Source: Prosapia bicincta (lineage: Eukaryota > Arthropoda > Insecta > Hemiptera > Cercopidae). From it: a DNA stretch of 64,000 nt. The DNA lies in contig JBAIZL010000005.1 in NCBI GenBank assembly GCA_036971475.1, positions 164,660,886 to 164,724,885 on the forward strand, given 5' to 3'. The position numbers and the translations under genes were made by a program. A model generated the notes under the pieces. It was not told the origin of the DNA and ran no database searches. It worked only from the letters and a program-made list of their open reading frames with translations. Of this stretch, positions 11,092 through 21,652 are shown piece by piece (position 1 is the stretch's first letter; every line of letters begins with the position of its first letter).

Positions 11092-13114
11092 TTACTTCAA
11101 ATAATATTGCAGATAATTGTGCAGTTCCAAGTCATTCACCGTGCGTAATGTGGTGGACATACTAGCAGTAGATTCCCTTTCACAGGTAGGCAGACATGGA
11201 GCTTCTCCCATAACCATGAATCCAAAGTGAGTGCCTATCAGGTACGGCATATTAGAGCCGAGAGAATGCGTAGTTAGAGTCAATATTAAAGGAAAAAGAG
11301 CGCCGCCCAGGAGAATATCAATGCGACTTAGCAAATGAAAAGTAGGTTCGGCAAGCGTTTGTACCTTATTTAGTACCTTAACGTCAATGTGAGTACGAGG
11401 TAAATCGACACATATTTTGTCGAGAATGAGAAAATTATGTTTGGCAGCTATTACTTTGCCATCGAGATTTTGCACGCCTAAAGAGGTCATGCCTCTTGAG
11501 CGAGTAAGAGTTTAAGAAAGTCCAACAATGTTGTAATTACTTCTCGTTCGAGTTACACACATTAGTTGAGCTACTTGCTCTGAGATAAATGAGGATTGGC
11601 TTCCTGAGTCCACCAGAGCCCGGAAAACATAAGTCGTCCCGGTAGGAGAGGAGAGTTTTACTAAAAGTGTGCCCAGGAGCACAGTTGTACTTTGAGAGGC
11701 AGGATTAGTCGCCTGAGAAGTGATACTAATAGGTGACTGAACAACTCCTGTTACACCTTGGTCCTGGGCAAGAGAGGACTTTAATGGTGTATGCTGAAGC
11801 AGGTGATCGTTGTCGAAATCGAGAATAGTGTGATGTTTCATTTTACATTGAAAACAAGTCGATTTGGATTTACAATACTTTACACTGTGAGCGCCCAAAC
11901 ATGAAATACATCTACTATACGACTTCGCGATCTTCAAACGCTCTGTTAGAGATTTGGCCTTAAACTTAAGGCATGAATAGATTTTATGGTATGTTCCTTT
12001 ACACAGAAAAGATAAAGGATGCTTTGTCTCAGACGCTGTCATTGACAGAGTTACAAGTCACCAGCGAAGTCCACTTTCGGTTAACCTGAGTCTTATACAT
12101 TAACTGTTTTCCCTTTGAAATTAGAGGTGAGTTTGAAGGTAATGAGTTAGGGTTGAGAGTTGAAGAGGAATGTAGTGTCACGTGTTCAAATTCACTACAT
12201 TTTTGTGAGAGGAAGTTGATAATTTCCGCAGGTGTTGCTAGGGTCGACGTGTTATCCCGTGATTGTTCAAGCCTCTTCAGTATAGTAGAATCCAGCTTGC
12301 GTAAAATCATCGCTGACAATAAGGGATTGTTACTCGTGATATTAATTTGTAGCCCCTTCAAGGCTTGGGTGTTCTCTGTGTAACTTGTAACAAAGTTACG
12401 CATTTGGTTAGAAGTGTAATTGATATTTGGCAGGTCGAGAATTCTATTGAGATGAATTAACATTAATCTCCTTGGAGAATGATATCTTTCCATAAGAAGG
12501 TCATACGCGATTTGATAATTAACTTCCGAAATAGGTAAAGAGTTAATTAATTTTAATGGTTCACCTGAGAGTACACTGAGCAAATACTGTAGTTTGGTGA
12601 CAGCATTGAGAGATGTATTTTTATGTATGGTAGAGTCAAAGAGATTTTTGAACGAAATCCATTCAAATGGATCACCCGTGAAATGTTTGAGTTAAAATTT
12701 TGGAAGTCGCAGTGGGATTTGCGACGAGAGTGAAGAGTTAGCTTCGGTTTTTTTCCTAGCAGCTTGTTTCGCTTCTATTGAAGCAACAGTGTAATTTATG
12801 CGAGAAACAAGATCATTAACCACAACCGAAGTTGACAAATTGCGAATAAAATCGTTATATTTTTGCAACGAGAGTTCATTGAATAAGTCCAATGTGTCTA
12901 AAAATTCTTGTTTAGTGCTAGCAACAGAGGGAGCTCGGATCATTAATTCCTTCATGATCGATTTATCAGAAATCTTTTGCGTGAGATCATTAATAGATTG
13001 GATCTGGGAAAATGGAGCTTCCTTCTTAGCAGTGGTTACCCTTAGTGATTTGGCCATTTTATAGAATTGAATTATATCTACAATAACAATAAGGCTCTTT
13101 AAATACACTAACAA
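11092..13114 (-). pseudogene. BEL/Pao retrotransposon gag-protease, broken and 3' truncated
   Basis: Read from 13114 leftwards, the protein starts MAKSLRVTTAKKEA about 16 codons in, followed by a helical N-terminal region. Next comes a DUF1759-like gag block (FTGDPFEWISFKNLF, then SGEPLKLINSLPI and ILRKLDSTILKRLE). A cysteine/histidine region follows (CISCLGAHSVKYC, then CFQCKMKHH), then a retropepsin with ALVDSGSQSSFI, and the BEL-typical IDILLGGALFP and PYLIGTHFGFMVMGEAPCLP blocks. Breaks seen are a TAA at about 12692-12694, a frameshift near 12030-12042, and a stop at about 11512. Homology ends near 11092, and reverse transcriptase, RNase H and integrase are missing. Family assignment rests on these motif orders. 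The copy cannot make a functional polyprotein. Confidence 0.88.
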
Positions 13115-13737
13115 AATATGCTATACTAATTGCAAGAGCGATAGAGAAAGCATAAACGACTTTCTCTCAAGGAAATGTAAATATTGAATGTTTGAACTTA
13201 TGAACGGACGTAGATATTTGAAGTAAACAAATGTCTCTTATTCAATGTTAAAATAACAAGGTATCTACAAATAATTGCAATACGAAAAACGTTCAATACA
13301 AATTACTTAAAATGTGAATATTTTAAAAAGAAATAATTACAATTACATTGGACAGCGTGTAACTGAATGATCTTCTTCAAAACAATAAGCTTTAATAAAT
13401 ATAAATTTGCAATTTACAAGCAGTGATATCATAGGTGACTTCTTTGAACATACTAAATAGTTAGCAGAAAATATTTATAAATATATTAGCCTATTAACAT
13501 TAGTATGAGTGAGAAACATAAACTTTGAATAATACGAATTCCTTACAAATAGACAGGCGTAGTTAATTGTAAATATATGCTTTCAGAGAGGGTTTGTTAT
13601 AGTCTACTTTATTTGCACAGCTGATAGATAAGAAATTGAGTGAGGTAAGCCTTGTAACAAGGACTAGATAATGCGTGCGGTTGGAGATATGTACGTCACT
13701 CATGTGGACATGTTTTAACATAGGACCATTTCAAAAT
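13115..13737. other. Leader region of the minus-strand BEL/Pao element
   Basis: AT-rich DNA between the gag start (13114) and the primer-binding site at 13738-13755. It corresponds to the 5' leader of the element. No other feature was seen. Confidence 0.5.
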
Positions 13738-13755
13738 ATCCGGCCCGGGGGACCA
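13738..13755 (-). promoter_or_regulatory. Degenerate tRNA-Tyr primer-binding site of the BEL/Pao element
   Basis: The plus strand reads ATCCGGCCCGGGGGACCA. It agrees at 15 of 18 positions with the 3' end of animal tRNA-Tyr including CCA, in the orientation expected for a minus-strand element whose gag starts at 13114. The LTR should therefore begin immediately to the right, near 13756, but its outer end was not found. Confidence 0.6.
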
Positions 13756-14399
13756 AAACAGACGCAACAGTTTAATCGCAGCATTATCCTTGACAGCGTC
13801 AGTCACTGGGATAGACAGTGGCACATAAAGCATAATGAAAACAAGTACCATAATGTTAAATATTTTTGCCATGTAACGGTATAGTTTTCCGGAGGACCTT
13901 AAATACTCAATAAATGAAAAAAGTTAACAGCTATCGCTCATACCTCACTGGGCGAAGTACCGCCACTTGTCCTTCCTGTCGGATGACGGACAGTTGTTCG
14001 GGTGCACCCTTTCAAGCACTTATCACTTACCTAAGCAACTTAAGAGAAATCACATATAATTCAAAATAGTCACTATTTATGCTAATAATATATGTCGTTT
14101 AGCCGACGTCTTGAAAGGAACTGTCTCGTACCGAACCTTGCAAGGGACAAAGGTTGGCCGATAAGGAGTCCCTCTCTGAAGCATTTACACTGTTTTTTTA
14201 AATTATATTTAATTTAAAGAAAAGTACGTAACACAGCTCATGGTATATTTACTAATGAGGAAGAGAACAAAATGTTCAACTCGTCCCTTATACCAAACAG
14301 GTAAAATACCTAGATCTAGCGATGGCCACTAAACTCAATTTAAAATACAATGTTGTGAAAAAAAGAGATAAACTGGAGATCTGGCACATAAAAATAGTT
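13756..14399. other. Possible BEL/Pao 5' LTR remnant; no gene
   Basis: Position relative to the primer site implies LTR sequence at the left end of this stretch. No second LTR exists in the window to define its limits. The rest shows no supported frame. Confidence 0.35.
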
Positions 14400-14600
14400 T
14401 GGTTTTCCTGTTGGTATTCTGAGTCGTGCCCCTACAGTAAATTGCTGCTGGTGAACAAGCAACTTGTGAAGCCTGTATGTACATAAGGGCTACCTCTCTA
14501 GGGATTCACCAAAAACAACAACCTGCAAATTATTGAGGGCTTCCAAAATAAAGTGTTGAGAGTCATAGTAAGAGTCCAAAAATCCTGCTAGAAACCTCCG
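14400..14600 (+). pseudogene. Jockey-like non-LTR reverse transcriptase fragment (thumb region)
   Basis: One forward frame reads KLLLVNKQLVKPVCT, stop, GLPL, stop, GFTKNNNLQIIEGFQNKVLRV. This has the order and spacing of the jockey/CR1-type segment that follows the RT catalytic core, in which a lysine-proline motif leads to an aromatic-rich block and then an IQRFQNK-like helix. Two internal stops and no flanking homology mark it as an old remnant. Confidence 0.55.
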
Positions 14601-15455
14601 AGGAAGAAGTCACCGCAGAAGTAAATCACTTCGAGTGGTTCTAGCAACGCAAGTTCCCTACAGCTCTAGTCTGGCTCACAGGGTTTCAGTGTACAAACTT
14701 ACGCACACTTGGCCTTTCCACCTGGTTCCAAACAAACAATAACTGCACATTATCAGCAGTATTAGAATATTAAGACGGTGTCCGTTCACTGGAAGAAGCT
14801 GACATTTTTCAGCAGCTCTCATAAAGCAAGTTGCTAGCACTCGTCTTAGTTGCAGCAGAAACAAAACTTTACGTCCAGCCATCTAGTAATGCAAGTTAGG
14901 CTTACAGAATGCTTTAGACCTTTAGAAAAATCCAATAAGGACCTGCGCAAATTGCTTAAATGCAATAGAATTGATTACTAACCGAATGGGCATGGGTTAC
15001 TAACCGCATGGGCATTTTAGACGTAGCAGTTGTCCAGAGGATGGGTGTTAAGAGGTCTGGACGGGTTTTGGGGGACCATACACGGGTAAATAAAAATCAA
15101 AGCAAATAAATTATGTTGTGCTAAACAAACAATTGTTTAGAACCGTGTTGCACTTGTTTATCTAAACCTAGGACAATAGCATACTAACAATGATCAACAG
15201 ACTAAACACTCAACATACAAAACAAAGTAGTTTCTCGAAGCAACGACTAAAATCGATGAAGAGAAACCATGGTCCGTATGCCTTCTAAACACATTTTCAC
15301 GAGATATTTTCGTGAACGGTAAGAAATAGGTTAACACAATGTGTAAAAAATATTTATCTGTAACAGGTGTTGAATTATAAAATTTACTTATATTAATTAA
15401 TAATATTAAGGAAAATTTTGTTTAAATAAAAGAAATGAAAATTGTATGAAATGTT
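14601..15455. other. No gene recognised
   Basis: Mixed AT-rich DNA. A 68-codon minus-strand frame at 14676-14882 has no recognisable domain. Confidence 0.55.
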
Positions 15456-15690
15456 TGATATGAAAACAAAAAAATGAGAAAAAATATTTTACTTAAAAAA
15501 AACACGTAATACACTAGTTAAAATAAAATAACTATCGAAATTATTTATGAATGTATAAAATATCAACTAATAAAACAAAAAAATGAGAAAATATATTTTA
15601 CTAACAAAAAAACTAATAATAAACAATACACTAGTTAAAATAAAATAATTGTCGAAATTATTTATCAATGTAGAAGAAGGTATATGAAAA
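15456..15690. repeat. Two-copy tandem duplication, period about 117 bp
   Basis: AAACAAAAAAATGAGAAAA, ACACTAGTTAAAATAAAATA and TCGAAATTATTTAT recur in order. ACACTAG occurs at 15511 and again at 15628. Confidence 0.8.
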
Positions 15691-16571
15691 TTATGTAATT
15701 TTTATTGCTAATTGAGAGTTTTGACTTTCACTGATTTAGAATATTACGTCAAAAGTAAGTACAACCACAGAAATTTAAGTACACTTGTGCAAACCCTACT
15801 ATTATACAGCAGTACATTCCAAAGCAATGAATACTTTGAAGTGTATAGTAAACGCCAGTAGATAAACACCGAAAAAAGTGTCAACATAATATCGCTTTAG
15901 TATTTCTGCCCTGACAAAATATAAAAATGTATCTAATACTGTACTTATTGAAGTCTTTACAAGAAATAAGTAAATATACAGAACTGAGGGTAAGAATTTT
16001 ATAGCGTCCAAACGTATTTATATGTTGTTACTAATTATTATTTTTTAATATCCAGCTTTAAACTTTCCTTGGAGTTTATTCTAAGGCGTTATATATTTTA
16101 TTCCTATGATGTTGTTTTCCAATGGCTTCTGATTGGTTGTAGTTATACAAAGCCTATATAACCTCACCGTCTAGAAACTTTGGTCAATAACATTGCATAC
16201 AATTATATTTTAGATGTAACATGTGTAATTTTGGAGACTTTTAAAATTGATAGCTATTTTTACAATTATAAATTTATGGCTCTATTTTTCAAAACCGTTT
16301 ATAAAAAAAATATCCATGAAATGTTATTTTAGTACGTTTATGAATTTAGAGTGTATTGTAGCCGTTCTAAATTCACCAAGGCACGAGGAGGAGGTTAGAC
16401 CATTTTTAACCAACAATATGCACAAGACGTTACACTCATATTTTGAATAAATTACTTTAACATGTTCATAAATGACTTGTCGAAATGATGTAAGTCATCA
16501 TGTCGAAATGATGAACTAAATGATGTAAGTCGAAATCATTGCCATGGGGAATAAACCATTCTTTACAATTA
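15691..16571. other. No gene recognised
   Basis: AT-rich. It includes a short cluster of GTCGAAATGATG-type repeats near 16480-16540. Nothing else was seen. Confidence 0.55.
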
Positions 16572-17553
16572 AAAGAAAGGGCCCAACTTGTGATCTATAA
16601 ATAGAGTAAAGCATTAACGATCTTGGTTTAGACTTTTCGTAAGGAATAAGTTCGAAACATTCCGCTTAAGCTTATTGAGAGATGTTTGCACTGTATCAAG
16701 CTGAAACATCCGCGGCAGATTAAAGTTGTGTTTATCTTGACTTGAGAAACATGACAGAAGGGAATTTTACAGCTCGTTTTATTTATACTTTTAGGGGTTT
16801 TCCTGTAAGTTGTGAATAGTGTTTATACAGCTGACTTTAATAAAGTTAAAATTTAGGTCAGTAAGAAAGCAACATGTTAAAGTATAATTAACAGTGTTTC
16901 ATATCCATATTAGAATATTTAATTTACACATATTTTATTATCGTAGAATTAGTATTCTTGAAGATATTAACTGTTTAACAAAATACGATATGTAAATGTT
17001 ATTTATTATGATAAACATTATCAATTAAAAACCAATTTGATTTGAATCTAATTCAAGTGAACAAACCACGTGCTTGAAACAAAGTGCATTTTTAAAGTTG
17101 AGGTTTGTATGATAAACTGCTTTTATTTATCTTCTTTATTCCTACGCCTGAGTAAGAACCGACGTAGTGTCGTATGCAACGTGAGATTCAGATATCTGTA
17201 ATGCAATCAAATCTCAAAACACAAGACAATTCCCTGAAAGCTTTTCCAATGGAAAAGCATGTCCCAATCAAAAATTCCCCGAGCTCGCGTCTAGCGGAAG
17301 GAATTTACGAACCGCACTACAAGTAGCACGATAGTGCTCCTTCACAGTCACACGAAAACATTTTGTGTAAATTTCTGGTATATTATTGATGTATTAAAAC
17401 TTCACCCTAAATATAACCAGAGGTAACTCAAACCCTTATTGAAGTTATTACACCTATACAATTATTTTACCTTAAATTAAGGGAACACATGATTTCATAC
17501 AACAGATGATTAAGAGTTTTTATGGTTATAATTGAGAACAGCGGTTTTCACAC
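16572..17553. repeat. Dispersed repeat, copy B, left part
   Basis: Collinear with copy A (1403-1767), except for an extra stretch at about 16700-17390 that is absent from copy A. It ends TTTTCACAC directly at the LTR retrotransposon. The last four bases, ACAC (17550-17553), are the left target-site duplication. Confidence 0.75.
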
Positions 17554-19567
17554 TGCAGCGGCCAGAATGTCCGATGCAAAGAATCTGGGTAATTGTACAG
17601 AATACCAGAATCAAACCTAACCGGGTTAAATAATTGACTAAATTTATATATAAAAATTTTAAAACATTATAATAATAATAATATTAAAACTAGGGTAAAT
17701 AATAGTAAAATGAAGAAAATTAGAAATAACTTTAGACTTAAAAAACATAAATTATAAGCAATAAGAAAAATTATCACTTCAAAGTGGATAGCCTAAATTA
17801 TGTAAACAAAAAAAGACGGTAATTGTGTAGTATAACAAACTAGGCCTAGATGCCGGCTATTAAAATAATTGTACTTAAAAATAATCAGGAATAAAGAATG
17901 TAAATTAAGATGTGAGGAAAGTAAATTAGGCCTAGCTAGGGAAAATAGTATTTATGTAAAAATAAAGATTAAATGTTAAAGTGTAATAGCCTAAGAAATT
18001 AGGTTATAATAGAAGAAGTCATATTTGATTTCGGAAAAATCCGCTTAGGGCATTGATTATAAATCTTGTCACTACGAAACGAAAGCGCTACAGTCGAACT
18101 TTCGATTAAGAATGTTAAAAAGTTAATTAAATTAAATGAGAAGAAATAAAGTCAAATATGTTATTAAATAAAAGGTAAAAATGCAAAGGACACATCAGAA
18201 TACAGAAACGCCTTTTATAAAAAGGGAAACTAATCTTAGTTCAGAATTTCCGAACAAACAAAGTCAATTGCCATGGCAACGGCTTTCTGATTGGTCAAAA
18301 GTTGAAAAATGGATACTGGGACGTGGGAAGTTTGAAATTGGAGAAGGAGGTCTCACAAAAGAACGCTATCCAAGATCAGAATGCATTAGGCTCTCAAAGC
18401 GAGCAGACGTGTTTTTGTACCATGCGATCAGGACAAGAAAAAATGTGCTAAAAACAGAGTAAAAAGTGCTACGATGTGATCAGGGGAAGGAAGATATATA
18501 TGAGCAAGGGCTCATATATACCCAGAACAAAATTTCGACCACCAAAATGCAAAATTAAAGAAAATAAGAAGATTGACCGAAATTATGGAGAGACGCCTAC
18601 CTACCAAGACCCTTGAAGCTGTAACAGGACCGACAGATGACAACATTAATGAAGATTAAAAGATTTCTACAGTACAAGGTTATATAATCAATTTAATTAT
18701 TCTTTTTTAAATAACATTTTACTTCAAATTATATTAACTTAATTTCAAAATTAAATAAGATGGGAATAACCTAAGGGGCTGATTAGTCAACTCTCTTAGG
18801 TTACCCAAATTTAAGTAATAAAGATTCAAAATTGACTTTCCATTCCCATCGCTGTGGGAATGTATGGATTAAGTATAAAGATGTATATCTTATATGGCTT
18901 TTTCTAAGTGAATTTCTAATGAATAACTTCCAAAGAAGTTAATTGTTCAAGGCCTAGCCTAAAGGCATTACATAGTAATATTAAGTGTTTGAAAAAGAAT
19001 CAGATTTTAAAATATGTTAAATTTAACTGTACTAATCAAAATTATATACAAAATTAATTATGGTAACTTTGATAATTTAAATTATATGTAAAATTAATGA
19101 TAATAAGAAAATTTAAAACCAGAAGGAGATAATAATGTTTAGTTAAATGGCAAGTTGTATGAAATTTTGAAAAAATAATTAGTCAAGAAAATCCTGTGAA
19201 ATTAAATAAAAACAATAATAATTAATTTGAACCTTGGAACAAATAAATAAAAATGTATATTTTCCAATTAGCTGTGTTTTCATTCTAGATAAGATAAGTT
19301 CACTAGGTATCCAGGTATAGTCTTTAAATCACAAGTGTCTCTCAAAGATTCCACTACCCGAAAAGGAGCTTGAACAGGGCTTATCGGAGGCTAATTGGTT
19401 TTATCAAAAATTCAGGGGTTGGTTCCTCTGAGAGGTTTATTCCTTGAGGCACAGGTCTATGAAATTAGGTTCGTAGTCAATGGATAAACCATTACTTTTT
19501 TACTGACTTAGCAATTGAGGAGGAGAAATAAACAACGGCAAAGGTTATAAAAAGTAAGTCGGTAAGA
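17554..19567 (+). repeat. 5' LTR (2014 bp)
   Basis: Starts TGCAGCGGCC and ends GTCGGTAAGA. It is collinear with 23516-25529 at a constant offset of 5962 with no length difference. Notable contents are an 11-bp perfect hairpin (TATATATGAGC/GCTCATATATA, 18495-18520), the inverted pair TAACCTAAG/CTTAGGTTA near 18770-18810, and CATTCCCA/TGGGAATG near 18840-18865. An RFX/X-box-like palindrome (ATTGCCATGGCAAC, 18267-18280) lies next to an inverted CCAAT box (ATTGG, 18290-18294). The 93-codon reading frame is listed separately. The boundary with the leader is set by the shared end with the 3' LTR. Confidence 0.93.
18181..18462 (+). CDS. LTR-internal 93-codon reading frame, unknown
   Basis: ATG at 18181 to stop at 18462, starting MQRTHQNTETPFIKRE and ending RTRKNVLKTE. 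It is basic and hydrophilic, with no signal peptide, membrane segment or known motif. An identical frame lies in the 3' LTR (24143-24424), which is expected because the LTRs are nearly identical and so gives no independent evidence of selection. X-box- and CCAAT-like promoter motifs fall inside it, so the stretch could be regulatory instead. No family is recognised. Confidence 0.3.
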   Translation: MQRTHQNTETPFIKRETNLSSEFPNKQSQLPWQRLSDWSKVEKWILGRGKFEIGEGGLTKERYPRSECIRLSKRADVFLYHAIRTRKNVLKTE

Positions 19568-19573
19568 AAAGTA

Positions 19574-19592
19574 TGGCGCCCAACGTTTGAGG
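19574..19592 (+). promoter_or_regulatory. tRNA-Lys-type primer-binding site
   Basis: TGGCGCCCAACGTTTGAGG begins 6 nt after the 5' LTR end. Its first 14 bases match the tRNA-Lys complement used by many Ty3/gypsy elements, and the remainder is diverged. Confidence 0.8.
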
Positions 19593-20066
19593 CTCGATGC
19601 TTACATTGTAACATCGGGTCAACATCAAATAGAGACAGATTTAAATCGACTAAGGAGCCTAGTGAAACAAAATTAATTAAATAGAATTCAATTAAAATTG
19701 TAAAAAATAATAGGAATCATAAAATGAAAACCAAAGAAGTTCTTTAAATTAAATAAGAGTTAATTATAATAAAAATGAAATTAAAAAGAACTTAGAATAA
19801 ATAATAATAATTAAAAAGAAATAATTAAGTAAAATAAAATTCAGTAGGCGTCGGTAGGGCATAATATAAATAATAATGTTAGTTATTAATGAAAGTAAAT
19901 AGAATACATAGGCGTTAGATAGACAAGGTCAAGGGAACACTGAACCGGATCACATCGAGCACAATTCTAAATGAATATTTAATTAAATACTCAGTATATA
20001 GTAAAAATATAGAAGTAGGAGAAGTTAGTAAGGGAATAAAAGGATAGTTAAATACGAGACTTTAAG
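19593..20066 (+). other. 5' leader of the gag-protease element
   Basis: A-rich untranslated leader between the primer site and the gag ATG. A packaging signal would be expected here on general grounds, but none can be pointed to. Confidence 0.5.
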
Positions 20067-21404
20067 ATGGCGACAAGACAGAGAAAAGACACAGAACCAT
20101 CTGAAATGATGGAGTTTTTTAAAAAAATGATGGAGGAACAAAAACAGGAGAGATTAAAAGAGATGGAGGAACAAAAACAGGAAAGATTAAAAGAGATGGA
20201 AGAACAGAAACAAGGGAGAATAAAGGAACAAGAAGAATTAGTAAAAAAGATAGAGGAACAAAGAAAGAAAGAAAGAGAGGAGGAAAAAGTAGAAAGAAAG
20301 AAAGAAAGAGAGGAGGATAAACAAGAAATTAAGAATCTTTGGGAAATCATGAATAAGAGGATAGAGGAAATAAATGAAGGAATTACAAGAAAGAATGAGG
20401 AAATGGGAAATAAAATCCAAGAAACTATAGAAAAGATGTATAACTTAGAGGTAACAGTCAGTGAAAATAAACAGACTGTAGAAACAGTTAAGGGAGAAGT
20501 CAAAAAAGTAGAAAGAAGGGTACAAGTAGTTGAGAATAAGATAAAGAATATGGGAGAAGGGATAAATATAGCTACCTTGTTTAAATCAAGGATGTTTGAG
20601 ATGGGTGATAATGGAGACAAAAGCAAGAAGGAATTCTACGGTAGGGAAGATGAAGACCCTATTGATTTCATTAAACACCTAGAAGGTATAATGTCCGAAA
20701 TTGATCCTGACATGGAGGAAGGACAAAAAAGGAAAATAATGGAGAGACATCTTAAAGGACCAGCACAAGAATGGTGGTTGGCCATGAATATGGAGGAGGA
20801 AAATTATGATGAAGTTAAGGAGAGATTCTTTAGCCACTTTTGGGGATCTCATGCACAAGAGAGAATTCGAGGAAGAATCGAAAATGGAAGATATGAATAC
20901 CATCGAGGCACAAACAACATGGTAAATTATTTCTTAAAAATGGTGAACACGGCGAGACACCTAACCCCGCCATACAATCAGGCGGAGTTAATTATGAAGA
21001 TTATGAAGCATTATGGGAACAGAATGTATATAGGATGTTCCGGGATGGCGGCTACCGACATAGAGGAGGCGGTAAAATACATCCGAAGGAACATGGAGCA
21101 GGAGGCTACCAGGAACCGGACTCAGCCTAGGACTGAGGAACGGGAACCTGAAAGGAGAGGGTTTACACACCAAACGAGAAACCCCGGATACAAGGGAAAT
21201 TGGAGGCAAGAGCCTTACCCGGTAGAAGGGAGAGGAAACTGGAGACAGGGGCCCTACCAAAGAGAGGGACCAAGAAATAGGCCGCAAAATCAGTGGCAAC
21301 AACAAAGGCCAGAGTACAGGCCACAAAACCAAACGGAAGAAGGCCCACAGACAAAAGAAAAGAGACCACAAAATCCAGGGCCAAGTGGTCAATCAAAAAA
21401 CTAA
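20067..21404 (+). CDS. gag: Gag polyprotein (Ty3/gypsy retrotrans_gag type), intact
   Basis: 445 codons with no internal stop. Residues about 10-160 are a very charged Glu/Lys/Arg/Gln-rich coiled coil that includes two to three tandem MEEQKQERLKE units. Residues about 190-340 form a retrotransposon gag domain (FYGREDEDPIDFIKHLEGI, then LKGPAQEWWLAM, then RFFSHFWGSHAQERIRGRI). Residues about 345-445 are a basic Arg/Gln/Pro/Gly-rich tail with no CCHC zinc knuckle, presumably the RNA-binding part. Gag would assemble the particle and package the RNA. The ATG lies in AAGATGGCG. The last sense codons overlap the slippery heptamer at 21395-21401, directly before the TAA. The frame is intact, consistent with the young LTRs. 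Confidence 0.9.
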   Translation: MATRQRKDTEPSEMMEFFKKMMEEQKQERLKEMEEQKQERLKEMEEQKQGRIKEQEELVKKIEEQRKKEREEEKVERKKEREEDKQEIKNLWEIMNKRIEEINEGITRKNEEMGNKIQETIEKMYNLEVTVSENKQTVETVKGEVKKVERRVQVVENKIKNMGEGINIATLFKSRMFEMGDNGDKSKKEFYGREDEDPIDFIKHLEGIMSEIDPDMEEGQKRKIMERHLKGPAQEWWLAMNMEEENYDEVKERFFSHFWGSHAQERIRGRIENGRYEYHRGTNNMVNYFLKMVNTARHLTPPYNQAELIMKIMKHYGNRMYIGCSGMAATDIEEAVKYIRRNMEQEATRNRTQPRTEEREPERRGFTHQTRNPGYKGNWRQEPYPVEGRGNWRQGPYQREGPRNRPQNQWQQQRPEYRPQNQTEEGPQTKEKRPQNPGPSGQSKN

Positions 21405-21458
21405 ATGAGAGGATCCCTAATGGTAGGAAGGAAAAGAGGAGACAACCATTAGAGATCC
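21395..21458 (+). promoter_or_regulatory. Programmed -1 ribosomal frameshift signal: A AAA AAC plus stem-loop
   Basis: The heptamer AAAAAAC (21395-21401) lies in phase X XXY YYZ with gag (tcA AAA AAC TAA) and directly precedes the gag stop. After a 9-nt spacer, GGATC-c-CTAATGGT (21411-21424) pairs with ACCATTAG-a-GATCC (21445-21458). That is 13 base pairs with one C/A mismatch and a 20-nt purine-rich loop. A slip to -1 continues as LNERIPNGRKE and stays open to 21652. A AAA AAC is an established efficient slippery site, used for example at betaretroviral gag-pro junctions. Spacer and stem size fit the canonical range. Function is inferred and not shown. Confidence 0.85.
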
Positions 21459-21652
21459 AACAACAAACAAAATATAGGAAATATTACCCGGAGAAACAGG
21501 GAACAGTAAATAAAGGAAAGGCGGAAGACCTAAAGAACAAAAATAAAAAAACAATACAACAGGAAAATAACAATGAAGTACACCAAAATCAAGAGCGTAG
21601 AGTTGGTGGACTATCGTTAGAAGTCCACTTGATATTCGTGCTGAATTGTTAG
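21405..21652 (+). CDS. Gag-linked -1 frame extension (Lys/Asn/Gln-rich linker)
   Basis: The frame reached by the -1 slip runs from 21401 to a TAG at 21650-21652. It encodes about 83 residues rich in Lys, Arg, Asn and Gln, beginning LNERIPNGRKEKRRQ. It has no domain and no ATG of its own after the gag stop, so it only makes sense as part of a gag fusion. It overlaps the protease frame (open from 21601) by about 50 nt. No canonical slippery heptamer occurs in that overlap, so the step into the protease frame is unexplained. Confidence 0.6.
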
